Positions 18,357 to 27,898 of a DNA stretch of 32,544 bases are shown piece by piece. A model generated the notes under the pieces. It searched no databases. It was not told the DNA's origin and was given only the letters and a program-made list of their open reading frames with translations. A program made the translations under genes and the position numbers. The stretch lies in assembly GCA_030374735.1 (NCBI GenBank), contig JASCIV010000202.1, positions 1-32,544 of the forward strand. Direction: 5' to 3'. Each line of letters starts with the position of its first letter. The first letter of the stretch is position 1. Source of the stretch: Gracilaria caudata. Taxonomy: Eukaryota; Rhodophyta; Florideophyceae; Gracilariales; Gracilariaceae.

Positions 18357-18598
18357 GCGAGTTTGTTCGCCGTCACGAGGCCCGTCACGTTGGCTTGTGC
18401 TGCCGCACGGCGACGCGGCCGTCGCAGCGACACACGCTACTTAAAGCGCGCCGTCGGCGGTGGCGCGTCTCTTGGCTTCCGCCGTCGCACGTTCGCACCC
18501 TTTGCCGTCGTCTCGTCCGGCCCTCCTCCATACTAACATTGCTGCTAACTAGCGGTCGCCATCTGGTGTTTTTTTGACTCCTTCTGCCCAATTTTGTA

Positions 18599-21500
18599 AT
18601 GGCTTCCTCGACTACCACCTTCCGCGACCTTGCTGCGGTCGACACCGTCAAGCCAGCTTTTGAAAAGCTTCTCACCGTTAAGGATGACCGTGCCGCTGCT
18701 GCCTCCGCTTTTGTTGAGGAGAATTGCACTTCTCTTGACTGTCTCTCGGAAGGCTCTGCCTTAGCCGCATCCCTTGCTCAGGTTCTCTCCACCTCCGACA
18801 AGAAACGCGCCGCCGAGCGTGAGACCGCGCTTCACGTTTATTCTGCTCTTATTTCCCGTCATGGTCTTTCCGCTGCTCCTTATCTTAGTTCCATGCTCTC
18901 TGCTCTCCTTACCTTGATGGCTGATAAACATAGCCGCAATGTGCAGAGCACTGCCACCGCCGCCGCCGCCGCCTTGGTCGACGTGCTTCCCCCAGTCGCC
19001 AAGCGTGCAATCTGCCTCGCCCCTCTTGTGCAGGGTCTCAGCATCCAGTCCAAGTGGCAGACTCAAGTCGGCGCTCTTACTCTCATCCGAAAGATCGCGA
19101 CTGATGCCCCGCAGGAGATTGGCTCTTGTATGCCTGAGCTTGTGCCGGCTGTCGCCCCGCTCATGTGTGAAGCCAAGGCCGCCCTGTCCAATGGAGCAAA
19201 GGAAGCCATGTCTAACATGTGCGACTGTATTGACAACCCGGACGTCAAGCCGCTTCTTCCCCATCTCATGAATGCTTTGGGGAACCCTACAAAGGTTGAG
19301 GCTGCCATCCACAAGCTTGCCGCCACTACTTTTGTTGCGCAGGTCGAGTGCAATGCTCTTGCTATCACCGTTCCGCTGCTCAAGCGCGCATTCCAGACTC
19401 GTTCTACCCCTCTCAAGCGTATCTCTGCCAAGATTATTACTAACATGGCCAAGCTTGTAGAGCGTCCGTCGGATGTGCAGCCTTTTATTCCCACTCTAAT
19501 GCCAGCTCTAAAGCGTGCCGCTGAAGAGATCTCTGACCCTGAAGCCCGCTCTGTGTGTGCTGATGGTGTCGAAATTTTGGACTCTGCTTCCAAGGGTGAA
19601 GGTATGGCTCCCGAGCCACCACGCGTGCAGAAGGAAACAGTTTTGGCCACCCTGAAGGAGAGTTGTAACAACACCGAGGTTGGACCCTCGTTTGAGAAGG
19701 CAATGGCCTTTGTCGCCGAAGAAGCCTCCATTTTGATCGCTAACCAGGCTCTTGATGTGGACGAATGGAAGGTTTCCATCGTTCCGGTTATGACTCCGTT
19801 TGTCGTTGGAGATGCAGTTAAAGATCTTGTCAATAACATGCTCACTCGTTGCACGAAGTACATGACCATTGTTGACGAGGAGGAGGAAGAAGAAGATGCC
19901 GAAGAGCTGTGTCGCTGCAAGTTCTCCCTCGCCTACGGCTCCAAAGTGCTTCTCAACAACACCGACCTCCGTCTTAAAAGAGGTTTCCGCTATGGTCTTC
20001 TAGGCCCCAACGAGTGTGGTAAGACTACTCTCATGCGTGCCATCGCTAATGGCCAGGTTGAAGGATTCCCGCCACCTGACGAGGTTCGTACTGTTTTCGT
20101 GGAAGCAGACATTCTCGGCGAACTGAGCCATCTGAATGTCGTCGACTACGTCTTTGCTGATGAGGCTATCAAGGCTTGTAATGTCCCACGCGAAACTATT
20201 GAATCTGTTTTGTCTTCAGTAGGTTTCACCAATTTGATGCTCACCGGTTCAGTGTCCTATCTCTCTGGAGGTTGGCGTATGAAGCTCGCGCTTGCCCGTG
20301 CTATGCTTCAAAACGCTGATATCCTGCTCCTAGATGAACCGACGAATCATCTTGACGTTGTCAACGTCAAGTGGGTTGAGGACTATCTGAATAACCTGAA
20401 GGATGTGACCTCCATCATTGTGTCGCACGACAAAGGTCTACTAACCAACGTCACTACACATATCATTCAGATTGAGAATCTCAAACTGAAGCTTCATAAG
20501 GGTAACCTCGTTGAGTTTGTGAAGAAGGTACCGAAGGCCAAGTCCTTCTTTGAGCTCAAAACCTCGAAGTCGAAGTTCCATTTCCCCAAGCCTGGTGTGC
20601 TTGACGGTATCAACTCTAAGGGCAAGGCCATCATCAAGATGGAAAACGTTCAATTCACCTACCCATCTGCCAACCGTCCGCAGGTTGCCGGGATCACCAT
20701 TCGTTGCTCCTTGGCTTCTCGTGTGGCATGCATTGGACCCAACGGTGCCGGCAAGTCCACGATTATCAAGTTGCTTACTGGAGAACTGGAACCGGACTCA
20801 GGATCTGTATGGAAGCACGCCAACTGCCGTATTGGTTACATCGCCCAACATGCCTTCCATCATATCGAGAACCATCTAGAGAAGACTCCGAACGAGTACA
20901 TCCGCTGGCGTTATGCCTATGGTGAAGACCGAGAGGCTTTGCAGAAGGACACTATGCAAGTCAGTGATGAGGAGCTCAAGCTCATGAAGACACCTATCCA
21001 GTATGTCTGGGTAACTGAGGATGGAAAGGAGCATCGCGAGAAGCTCGTCATCGACCGACTCACCTCTCAGCGTCGCACCAGAAAGGGCACTAAGGACGAT
21101 TATGAGTATGAAGTGAAATGGGTTGGTAAGCCTTCGACCTTTACTGCTTGGCTGAGTATTGAGAAACTTGAAAAGCTAGGATGGAGTAAGGCCATCAAGA
21201 CTGTTGATGAGAAGGTTGCCTCTCGTGCCTCGGCACACACCATGCCGCTTACATCTTCAAATGTTGAGAAGCATCTCGAGAACTGTGGACTTGACCGTGA
21301 ATTCGGAACGCATTGCCGTTTGGGTGCTTTGTCTGGCGGTCAGAAGGTCAAGGTCGCTCTCGCTGCTTCGTTGTGGAATTGCCCCCACATTATCATTCTT
21401 GATGAGCCTACTAACTATCTCGACCGCGACTCTCTCGTGGCTCTCGCCAATGCGATCAAGGAGTTTGAAGGTGGTGTGGTGATTATTTCACATAACTCCG

Positions 21501-21808
21501 AATTCACTGGTGAAGTGTGTCCAGAAGTCTGGAACTTGACTCCGGCTACTGAAACTGAACCGGCCAAGCTCAACCTTGAAGGTGACTTGGATTGGACAAA
21601 GAACGCTGAGAAGGAGAAAATCGAGACCAAGCAAATAACTGAGATGACTGATGCGTTTGGTAACACTGTGAAGGTCAAGGCCCCCAAGAGGAAAAAGAAG
21701 ATGTCTCGCCAGGAGAAGAAGAAGCTTGATCGCAAGCGTGCTGCACAAAAGGCGGCGGGTGAGTACTATGAGGGTATCAACGGTACTGATTCGGAAAGTG
21801 AATACTGA
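18599..21808 (+). CDS. Translation elongation factor 3 (eEF3-like ABC-F ATPase)
   Basis: A 1069-residue soluble ribosome-bound ATPase. In fungi eEF3 clears deacyl-tRNA from the ribosomal E site. Order of parts: N-terminal HEAT repeats (about 40-330); a linker with an acidic run (427-436); ABC1 with P-loop GPNECGKTT (469-477), signature LSGGW (555-559), Walker B LLLDEPTNHLD and H-loop SHD (609-611); ABC2 with P-loop GPNGAGKST (713-721), a chromodomain-like insertion (about 800-865, YEYEVKWVG...W), signature LSGGQKVK (911-918), Walker B ILDEPTNYLD (933-942) and H-loop SHN (964-966); and a Lys-rich tail ending in acidic residues. The HEAT domain plus chromodomain insertion separate it from GCN20/ABCF proteins. 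The ABC1 P-loop has Glu472 where Gly is usual. The ATG at 18599 has G at -3 and G at +4. There are no introns. eEF3 is classically fungal but is also known from several algae and protists. Confidence 0.95.
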   Translation: MASSTTTFRDLAAVDTVKPAFEKLLTVKDDRAAAASAFVEENCTSLDCLSEGSALAASLAQVLSTSDKKRAAERETALHVYSALISRHGLSAAPYLSSMLSALLTLMADKHSRNVQSTATAAAAALVDVLPPVAKRAICLAPLVQGLSIQSKWQTQVGALTLIRKIATDAPQEIGSCMPELVPAVAPLMCEAKAALSNGAKEAMSNMCDCIDNPDVKPLLPHLMNALGNPTKVEAAIHKLAATTFVAQVECNALAITVPLLKRAFQTRSTPLKRISAKIITNMAKLVERPSDVQPFIPTLMPALKRAAEEISDPEARSVCADGVEILDSASKGEGMAPEPPRVQKETVLATLKESCNNTEVGPSFEKAMAFVAEEASILIANQALDVDEWKVSIVPVMTPFVVGDAVKDLVNNMLTRCTKYMTIVDEEEEEEDAEELCRCKFSLAYGSKVLLNNTDLRLKRGFRYGLLGPNECGKTTLMRAIANGQVEGFPPPDEVRTVFVEADILGELSHLNVVDYVFADEAIKACNVPRETIESVLSSVGFTNLMLTGSVSYLSGGWRMKLALARAMLQNADILLLDEPTNHLDVVNVKWVEDYLNNLKDVTSIIVSHDKGLLTNVTTHIIQIENLKLKLHKGNLVEFVKKVPKAKSFFELKTSKSKFHFPKPGVLDGINSKGKAIIKMENVQFTYPSANRPQVAGITIRCSLASRVACIGPNGAGKSTIIKLLTGELEPDSGSVWKHANCRIGYIAQHAFHHIENHLEKTPNEYIRWRYAYGEDREALQKDTMQVSDEELKLMKTPIQYVWVTEDGKEHREKLVIDRLTSQRRTRKGTKDDYEYEVKWVGKPSTFTAWLSIEKLEKLGWSKAIKTVDEKVASRASAHTMPLTSSNVEKHLENCGLDREFGTHCRLGALSGGQKVKVALAASLWNCPHIIILDEPTNYLDRDSLVALANAIKEFEGGVVIISHNSEFTGEVCPEVWNLTPATETEPAKLNLEGDLDWTKNAEKEKIETKQITEMTDAFGNTVKVKAPKRKKKMSRQEKKKLDRKRAAQKAAGEYYEGINGTDSESEY

Positions 21809-22269
21809 AGCCACCCCAGTGTGCGCTCTTGAAATTTTTGGCACTAACACAACATCAGTAGTAGGATGGTCATGTGCCTTCGCTTCAGACATATGGATAT
21901 CTCGCTTATATAAACATTTTAGTCGTTTGAAAACCCCACTGTTTCACTTCTCTTTTGGCTTAGTAGCATTCCCTGAGTGGGTCCCACTGCATCATCGCCG
22001 AGTCCCTCAACACCGAATTGCGCCTTCCGGAAAGACAAAATGCCTGGACGACAGCTGTACTGTGCAAAGAGTACAAGGGTAGAGAACGCGAGCCTAACAC
22101 TACCCAAATCAAAAACCCCATGAAACTACCCTGGAGTGAGATGGCTTGTCCTCGTTTACATAACCATGATGGTTCTACTCTTTGTCTACGCTTCTCTTTT
22201 CAAAAATCACTATTGACTGTCCACTGTGGGCTGTCAGTTGTGGTCACTTCAAACATGGTTCACCTTCTG
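21809..22269. other. Convergent 3' intergenic region
   Basis: These 461 bases lie between the stop codons of elongation factor 3 and topoisomerase I. They include an A/T-rich TATATAAA at 21906-21913. I see no coding frame with protein character and no clear AATAAA. They presumably hold the two 3' untranslated regions. Confidence 0.4.
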
Positions 22270-25110
22270 CTACGATTTTCCTTTCGCTTCGACCGCGGCT
22301 CGAACTTTCGAGCTCTTCCTTGACTTCGCGGAAGCAGACTTTTTAGAAGTAGACCTCTGCTCCGCTTTTCTGCCATCTTTCGATTCGGCATCTTTCTGCC
22401 TCTGAGCCTGCTTTTCGCTCCGCAACCGCTTCCGATATTCCGAGGCGTTGATAAGCTCAAGTGCTTCCGAAAACTCTACGTCTAAGACCCCGGTATCTGC
22501 ATTTCGAAGCGAAACGAAAGTATCTCCATGCACAACGTACGGCCCGTAAGGCCCTATTGCAGCCTGAATATCGTTGCCTGTGTCCGGATGAGTGCCAAGC
22601 AAACGGGGGAGGCTCAACAACTTCGAGGCCACCTCCATGTTAATATCTTCGACATCCATGCCTGGTAAAAGGCCGCTTCGCTTCGGCTTTTCGCCATCTG
22701 CGTAATCTTCCTCGTTCCCAAGCTGCACGTATGGGCCGTATCTTGATGTTTTTAGTAATACGGACATTCCCGTCACAGGGTCACTCCCAATTACAGGATC
22801 TTCAGCGAGTCGAAGAATCTTCCCCAGCCGATCCGCGGACAAATCGTCTGCGAGGGTTGTTTTCGGCAGCGAAGCGATTACTTTCCCGGATCTTTCTACA
22901 TAAGGTCCGTATGAGCTTACTAATACTTTCGTATGGGCCCAATCAGTGTTGGACGACTCACTGTCATTCTCTGTGGAAACATCGGACACACTGGTGCCAT
23001 TCTCTGATCCCCTTGGTACCCGCTTGCGCGATTTATTCGCAGGAGAAGCACTGTCTGCCCCATGTATCGCCGAGTTATCCTCTGCTGCCTCAAGCATATC
23101 CTTGGGCATGTTTGGCAACAAAATTCTCCGAAACACACTGGCGTGAATCTCGCTCTCACTTCGCGCCACTGTAGAAGCGAGTCCATTTTCACCGCTGTAG
23201 TAATCTTTCAAAAACTGGGTTCTCTCTGCGGTCCCAGCAGCAATCTGGTCAAGTGCCGTCTCCATGTGAGCCGTAAACTCAGCATCAACGAAAGACGGAA
23301 AGTAGCGTGCCAAAAGCTTTTCCACGGCAAAGGCTGTGAGACCCGGCACCAACGCGCGTTGCGGTACCTTCTTCTCTTCCGATAGAGAACTACCACGAAA
23401 AACGTAACCCCGCGTGATTAGCTTCTCAATAATACCAGCGTAAGTACTAGGCCGTCCCACGCCAACTTCTTCCAAAACTTTGACCAGGGAAGCGTCGTTG
23501 TATCGCGCTGGGGGTTTTGTCTCGTGATCCAGCACATTCACATGTTGCACATCGAGCATCATTCCATCTTCAACCTGTGGCAAGAAAGAACTGCTTTCTT
23601 GAGAGTTTTTGTTTTGATAGGCTTTGAGAAACCCTGGGTGGACAATGGTTGTTCCAGTTGCCTTGAATTCCGCAACCTTATGATCACCGTCGTCACAAAT
23701 CGGCACATCAATCTTGATGGTTGTGCTGTGAAGTTTCGCGCTGCACATTTGCGACGCCAGGGTACGCCGGAAAATCAAAGAGTACACGGACTGCTCATCT
23801 TTTTCCAACTCTGTTAACTCATGAGGCTCTTTGAACTTGGTACCAGCGGGACGAATGGCTTCGTGAGCTGCTTGAACAGTCTTGGATTTTGCTCGGCGTA
23901 CTTTCGTTTCTTGGTCGCGCAGCATATCTTTTCCATACAAACGTTCCACTACCTCCCGGCATGACGCCACACCTTGGTCACTGAGTTTCGGATTATCTGT
24001 TCGCATGTATGTAATGAGTCCGTTTTCGTACAACTTCTGGGCGATTCGCATTGTTCTTCCGGCCCCAAAGCCAAACTGGTTCCCACATTCTTGTTGCAAG
24101 GTTGAAGTGATGAGCGGGGTTGGTGGATGTCGCAACGTGTCACGATTTACAATGGACTTGACTCTTGCGTTTTGTCGGTCTAGACCATTGCACAAGACTT
24201 GCATCTCGTCATGACTGAAAGGAGTGAGAGCGCTGTCCTGAGCAGCTTCTGTAAGTTTTCCGGTCTCATCAGCAAAATCGCTGCCTTTAACCATTCGAAC
24301 ACCATCTATGCTGGAAAGCGTGGCGTCTATTGGGATGGTGGACGCGAGAAAAGTGGCAGTCGCACCGCAATATTTTGCAGCTCGAAAACGCAACCGCTCA
24401 ATCTCCCGCTGGACGATGACCGACATAGCAACGCTCTGCACGCGACCCGCACTCAATCCACGGGCAATCTTCTTCCATAACAAAGGGGACATTGTATACC
24501 CAGCCAGACGATCGAGAACGCGGCGAGTCTCCTGAGCACTGACGAGGTTCATATCGATTTGGCGACAGTTGGAAAATGCGTGCAATATGGCGTTTGGAGT
24601 GATCTCCTGAAAAACGGCTCGTTTGACTGGAACGCTGGGTTTGAGAACCTCTGTGAGATGCCATGATATGGCCTCTCCCTCCCGGTCATCGTCGGTGGCC
24701 AATATGAGCTGCTGGCTCTCATTGAGCTTTTTGCGCAAATCGCGAATGATCTGCAGCTTACCGGAAATCAAAACGTACAACGGACGGAAATCGTTATCGA
24801 CATCAACGCCTAACCTTGCCCATGGCTCGCTCTTATACTTTGCCGGAATACGTTTTGCAGAAGAGGGAATCTCGCGTATATGGCCGACACAACTGCGGAC
24901 AGCATAGTTTTGTGGAAGAATTTTTTCAATGGTGAGAGCTTTTGCTGGCGATTCTACGATGACGAGCGTGGGGACTTCCTCAGCAAAGGTATCGAGGCGC
25001 GCAGCGGAGGCGAAAACGCGACAACGGGCTCGAAAAATAGCGGTGGAAGGGGGTGGCCGCCTGAGAAAAGGCGGCGTCAGGAAAGCAGGAACGGCTCGGG
25101 CGGACTTCAT
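22270..25110 (-). CDS. topA: Bacterial-type DNA topoisomerase I, probably organellar
   Basis: A 946-residue type IA topoisomerase that relaxes negative supercoils by transient single-strand cleavage. The ATG at 25110 has A at -3. The first ~43 residues are rich in Arg, Ala, Pro, Ser and Phe and nearly lack acidic residues, as in plastid or mitochondrial leaders; mature sequence starts near TLVIVESPAKA (48-58). The Toprim domain has the acidic motif DDDREGEA (140-147). The strand-passage domain shows SAGRVQS (220-226), and the active-site Tyr is Y368 in GLITYMRTD. HEAIRPAG follows at 416-423 and VGVGRPSTYA at 549-558. After a linker (about 665-725) come three YGPYV units at 734-738, 791-795 and 855-859, the C-terminal repeats seen in cyanobacterial and plant-type enzymes, and a Lys/Ser-rich tail. 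There are no Cys4 zinc fingers. Cyanobacterial ancestry and plastid location are inference; mitochondrial or dual targeting is possible. Confidence 0.94.
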   Translation of the reverse strand: MKSARAVPAFLTPPFLRRPPPSTAIFRARCRVFASAARLDTFAEEVPTLVIVESPAKALTIEKILPQNYAVRSCVGHIREIPSSAKRIPAKYKSEPWARLGVDVDNDFRPLYVLISGKLQIIRDLRKKLNESQQLILATDDDREGEAISWHLTEVLKPSVPVKRAVFQEITPNAILHAFSNCRQIDMNLVSAQETRRVLDRLAGYTMSPLLWKKIARGLSAGRVQSVAMSVIVQREIERLRFRAAKYCGATATFLASTIPIDATLSSIDGVRMVKGSDFADETGKLTEAAQDSALTPFSHDEMQVLCNGLDRQNARVKSIVNRDTLRHPPTPLITSTLQQECGNQFGFGAGRTMRIAQKLYENGLITYMRTDNPKLSDQGVASCREVVERLYGKDMLRDQETKVRRAKSKTVQAAHEAIRPAGTKFKEPHELTELEKDEQSVYSLIFRRTLASQMCSAKLHSTTIKIDVPICDDGDHKVAEFKATGTTIVHPGFLKAYQNKNSQESSSFLPQVEDGMMLDVQHVNVLDHETKPPARYNDASLVKVLEEVGVGRPSTYAGIIEKLITRGYVFRGSSLSEEKKVPQRALVPGLTAFAVEKLLARYFPSFVDAEFTAHMETALDQIAAGTAERTQFLKDYYSGENGLASTVARSESEIHASVFRRILLPNMPKDMLEAAEDNSAIHGADSASPANKSRKRVPRGSENGTSVSDVSTENDSESSNTDWAHTKVLVSSYGPYVERSGKVIASLPKTTLADDLSADRLGKILRLAEDPVIGSDPVTGMSVLLKTSRYGPYVQLGNEEDYADGEKPKRSGLLPGMDVEDINMEVASKLLSLPRLLGTHPDTGNDIQAAIGPYGPYVVHGDTFVSLRNADTGVLDVEFSEALELINASEYRKRLRSEKQAQRQKDAESKDGRKAEQRSTSKKSASAKSRKSSKVRAAVEAKGKS

Positions 25111-26078
25111 TGTGGAAGCACGGTCGGTGGGGATGGGAAGGGCGGAGTAGCGTAAGATGAACCTGTGAGGAGATCTCCAGCTGCGACGTAGTGCCTACCT
25201 GCATTGGTGGGGTAATAGAAATGCGTGGACACGTACAAAGGTGTGAACGTGGGTACCTTGACATGTGTAATATGTGCGTACTATTGTTACTACGGGTACT
25301 CTGCACGCTGCACTGGTGTCACCTCGAGCGCGTCACTCGTGAATGGCCCAGCAGCAGCAGCAAACGGGTCTGAAATTCGGGTGAGGAACACCATCCATGG
25401 TGTTAACATGATGTTGATGACAGGAGTGTAATCTGGAAGAGGTGGCACTGTTGGAGCGGACGCTGTTCTCCGCAGGGCGAAAGACGAAAAACAGGCACAA
25501 GTATGAGGGGGGTTTGTTGGCAAGAGTCGTTCCCCTTCTGTTTCTCTTTTGATGACACAAGTCGGACAGAAACGGTGCGTGACAACTGGAAGGAATGTTT
25601 GTACAGTTCGAATGTGATGAGCAGTCAGAAAGGATGGTTTTTTCGCACGCGGTTGGCTTGAAGGCGATGAAAGCCGCTGGAACGATGGGCGGCGGCGCGG
25701 CGGCGCGGGCGAGAGCGCGTATGAGGCATTACGAGAATGATGGGGCATCGATGATTGGGCGTGATGTCGGATGGATGAATGTGGCACGGCCACCTCATGG
25801 ACGAGGCGGGCGTTTGGCGACGTGCGTGAGATATGGCGTTAGTGTGTGGCAGCTAGGGATGCGCGAGTGAAACATGAATGAAAGCGCGCGCGGTCGTATG
25901 TGACCCGTTGTTGTTCACGCGTGAAGTCAAGCTCGGCGCAATGAATTGTGCGCGTGAACGGCGGCGCTCATTGACGTGGCGCGCGCAACGTTGGCGGGCG
26001 GGAGGTGGTGAGAACGGCGCCGGGCGACGACGGTGCGCGCGGAGGCGCGGAGGTGCCGAGTGCGCACGGAGGAGGTAG

Positions 26079-26090
26079 CGTTGCGCAACG
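26079..26090. promoter_or_regulatory. 12-base palindrome in GC-rich block
   Basis: CGTTGCGCAACG is a perfect palindrome in the GC-rich segment between the divergent topoisomerase I and zinc-finger genes. It could be a dimeric factor site; no factor can be named. Confidence 0.35.
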
Positions 26091-27759
26091 ACTCGGGCGC
26101 CTTTGTAACGCTTGGAAGCGCGTTAGGGTTGGGGGGCGCGATGCAAAAATAGAAACGTGAATTCCGCTGTCGCATTTGCGTGCGCCGGTGCACGCAGCGT
26201 GCAGCGCGGCTGCGCCTCACGCCCTCCCCCCCCCCGTCGCGTGTCGTTCCACCACGCGGTTTGCCCCTTGCTCCGGCGGGTGGACTCCCGTGCATAATGT
26301 TAACATTAGTGCGATTCGTATAACGCGTTTTCGGCCCCCCTCTTCATACCGCTCTCATGGCAACATTCATGAATCCCGCCTCTACGCGTACCAATTCAGT
26401 TGGTTGCGTTTGTTGCACTTCCGTGCGTCCAACGTGTTGTCTGCGTGCCAACTCGGAAACACTCCTCCGAGTTCCTCCCACTTATCCCGTCCCCTTCCCT
26501 CTCGCCGTTTCTCTTTCGCAACGAGTCGCAGCAACCAGTTTGTTTCACGTTCCGTCATGTTAGATTCTGTTTTCCTTCACTTGTATAAACATACGTCATG
26601 CTCGCAATTTATTCCGAGTCTCCCCATCAAAAAAAAAGTCTTTACTCACCAACGCAGTTTCAATTACACTCATCCCTGATGCACATCCTCCCGTTCTCCT
26701 CCACCGACGTCCCCCCATCTTACCTTTCCACCCCCCCCAACCCCCAACCTCCGCGACATGTAACGCCCTCAAATCAAACGCTTTTAAGCAAAACCCTATG
26801 AATCGTCCACTAATCGATCTCGTCATTCTACTTCCTCACCATCCCTGTTGCCGTCTGCCGCCAACACTCCCTTCGCTTGCGAACAAACCTCAACAGAAAT
26901 TTGCTTCCCCCACAACTCTTACAAAAGCCATAGAAGCACCGTCATTGCCCACAACCGTAAGCTCCCTGAAGTCGAGCCTCAATCTGATACGTTGTCGCCA
27001 GCTTAGTCGAGAAGTCTGCATTATAACGTTCCCGCAGCCAATCACGATAGTCCTTTCTCGTGATCTTCTTGGACACAAGCCTCAGTTCGTGCCACACACA
27101 CAACCGTGGTTTAATGTGGTGTCTCTTCGCAATGCGTCACGGCAGGCCGGCGCGTCGGATGCGCAGTATTTTTGTCCTGCCATACGACTGAACAACGACA
27201 TGTGCGCTTTCGTTCGCAGCTGAAGCCAGCCACAAGATCTCGCACGAGAAGGCGCTTATCTCATGCGCTGGTGCGGTAGCCCCTGAATCCATTCTCCCTC
27301 CATTGCTCCTTTTCCATAGTGGACAACGTACGTTCTAGCGAAAAAAAAAAAAAACACTCAAACATCCCGATGGTCCCTCCCTTCATTTCCAGAGTTGCTC
27401 TCTCGGTACCCACATCAGTCTCTCAACGTCTCGTACCCTGTGCTTAGATTGGCCAAACTTCACATCAATTTTTGTGACATGGGCGCTTCGACTTCATCTG
27501 CCCAAAATGCAATTTCTCATGCAACTCACGTCCACTCAAATCTCTCGACGGTGCTGGCCAATCCTTTTCTCGTTTACAAGGACATTCAGAATTCTCATCA
27601 TAGAAAGCTCTGAACGAACCGTTTCAACCAGCCGTCCACAGCCTGTGTCACTCAAATCTCTCCGTACATCCCTAGGGAACCTTCGCACCACGTGCCACTA
27701 ATGATGATTCGTTCACACAACTATGTCTGTCATTAGCATTGTCGGGCATACATCTTCTT

Positions 27760-27765
27760 TATAAA
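27760..27765 (+). promoter_or_regulatory. Candidate TATA box of the zinc-finger gene
   Basis: TATAAA inside the palindromic TTTATAAA (27758-27765), about 135 bases before the ATG at 27899. A second TATA-like element, TATATAA, lies at 27853-27859 but only 40 bases before the ATG, leaving little room for a leader. Confidence 0.3.
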
Positions 27766-27898
27766 CGTGTCGTCTTCCCTTGGTCTCGAATGTCTTAACT
27801 TTCCGTACCCACCCACCCACCCCCGTGCTGTGTTTCAAGATTGTCAGCGTGTTATATAATCGTCTCGTCCCCCACCCTTGCGTCCCGTTCCCATAGTC

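Larger units (their letters stand above)
16761..18598. promoter_or_regulatory. Divergent promoter region, isoleucyl-tRNA synthetase / elongation factor 3
   Basis: About 1.8 kb without a convincing gene. Near the synthetase it has an A/T-rich block with A-runs (17020-17060). A perfect hairpin lies at 17449-17468. The half next to elongation factor 3 is GC-rich and carries CACGTG at 17995-18000 and 18146-18151, CCAAT at 18127-18131, 18267-18271 and 18350-18354, an inverted CCAAT at 18170-18174 and a TTAAAG at 18441-18446. A pyrimidine-rich leader follows from about 18460. ORFs over these boxes (for example 17941-18444) have no protein character. Confidence 0.4.
25111..27898. other. Long intergenic region, GC-rich then pyrimidine-rich
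   Basis: About 2.8 kb between divergent genes. Near topoisomerase I there is an inverted CCAAT at 25203-25207. A strongly GC-rich block at about 25960-26110 holds TTGGCGGG (25991-25998) and the palindrome CGTTGCGCAACG (26079-26090). From 26430 the plus strand is C/T-rich, with a palindrome AACGTACGTT (27325-27334), a 14-A run (27341-27354) and CCCA repeats (about 27807-27823). ATG-started ORFs exist at 25290-25748 (-, 152 residues), 26798-27223 (+, 141 residues) and 27479-27613 (+, 44 residues, beginning MGASTSS like an N-myristoylation site). None has convincing protein character. The pyrimidine-rich half may be a long leader of the zinc-finger gene. Confidence 0.4.

Noticed and set aside
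17941..18444. 167-residue plus-strand ORF upstream of elongation factor 3
   Set aside because: It covers the CCAAT and CACGTG promoter cluster and is Arg/Ser/His-rich in the way expected from GC-rich non-coding DNA.
19063..19920. 285-residue minus-strand ORF inside elongation factor 3
   Set aside because: It lies opposite a certain coding sequence. Its Ser runs mirror the GAG/GAA run of the sense strand and it has no protein features of its own. Codon bias explains it.
25290..25748. 152-residue minus-strand ORF upstream of topoisomerase I
   Set aside because: ATG-started, but its composition is Pro/Ser/Arg-rich without motifs, and it sits where the topoisomerase promoter should be. It would need RNA evidence to be kept.
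26798..27223. 141-residue plus-strand ORF in the pyrimidine-rich region
   Set aside because: Composition reflects the C/T-rich strand. No domain or signal.
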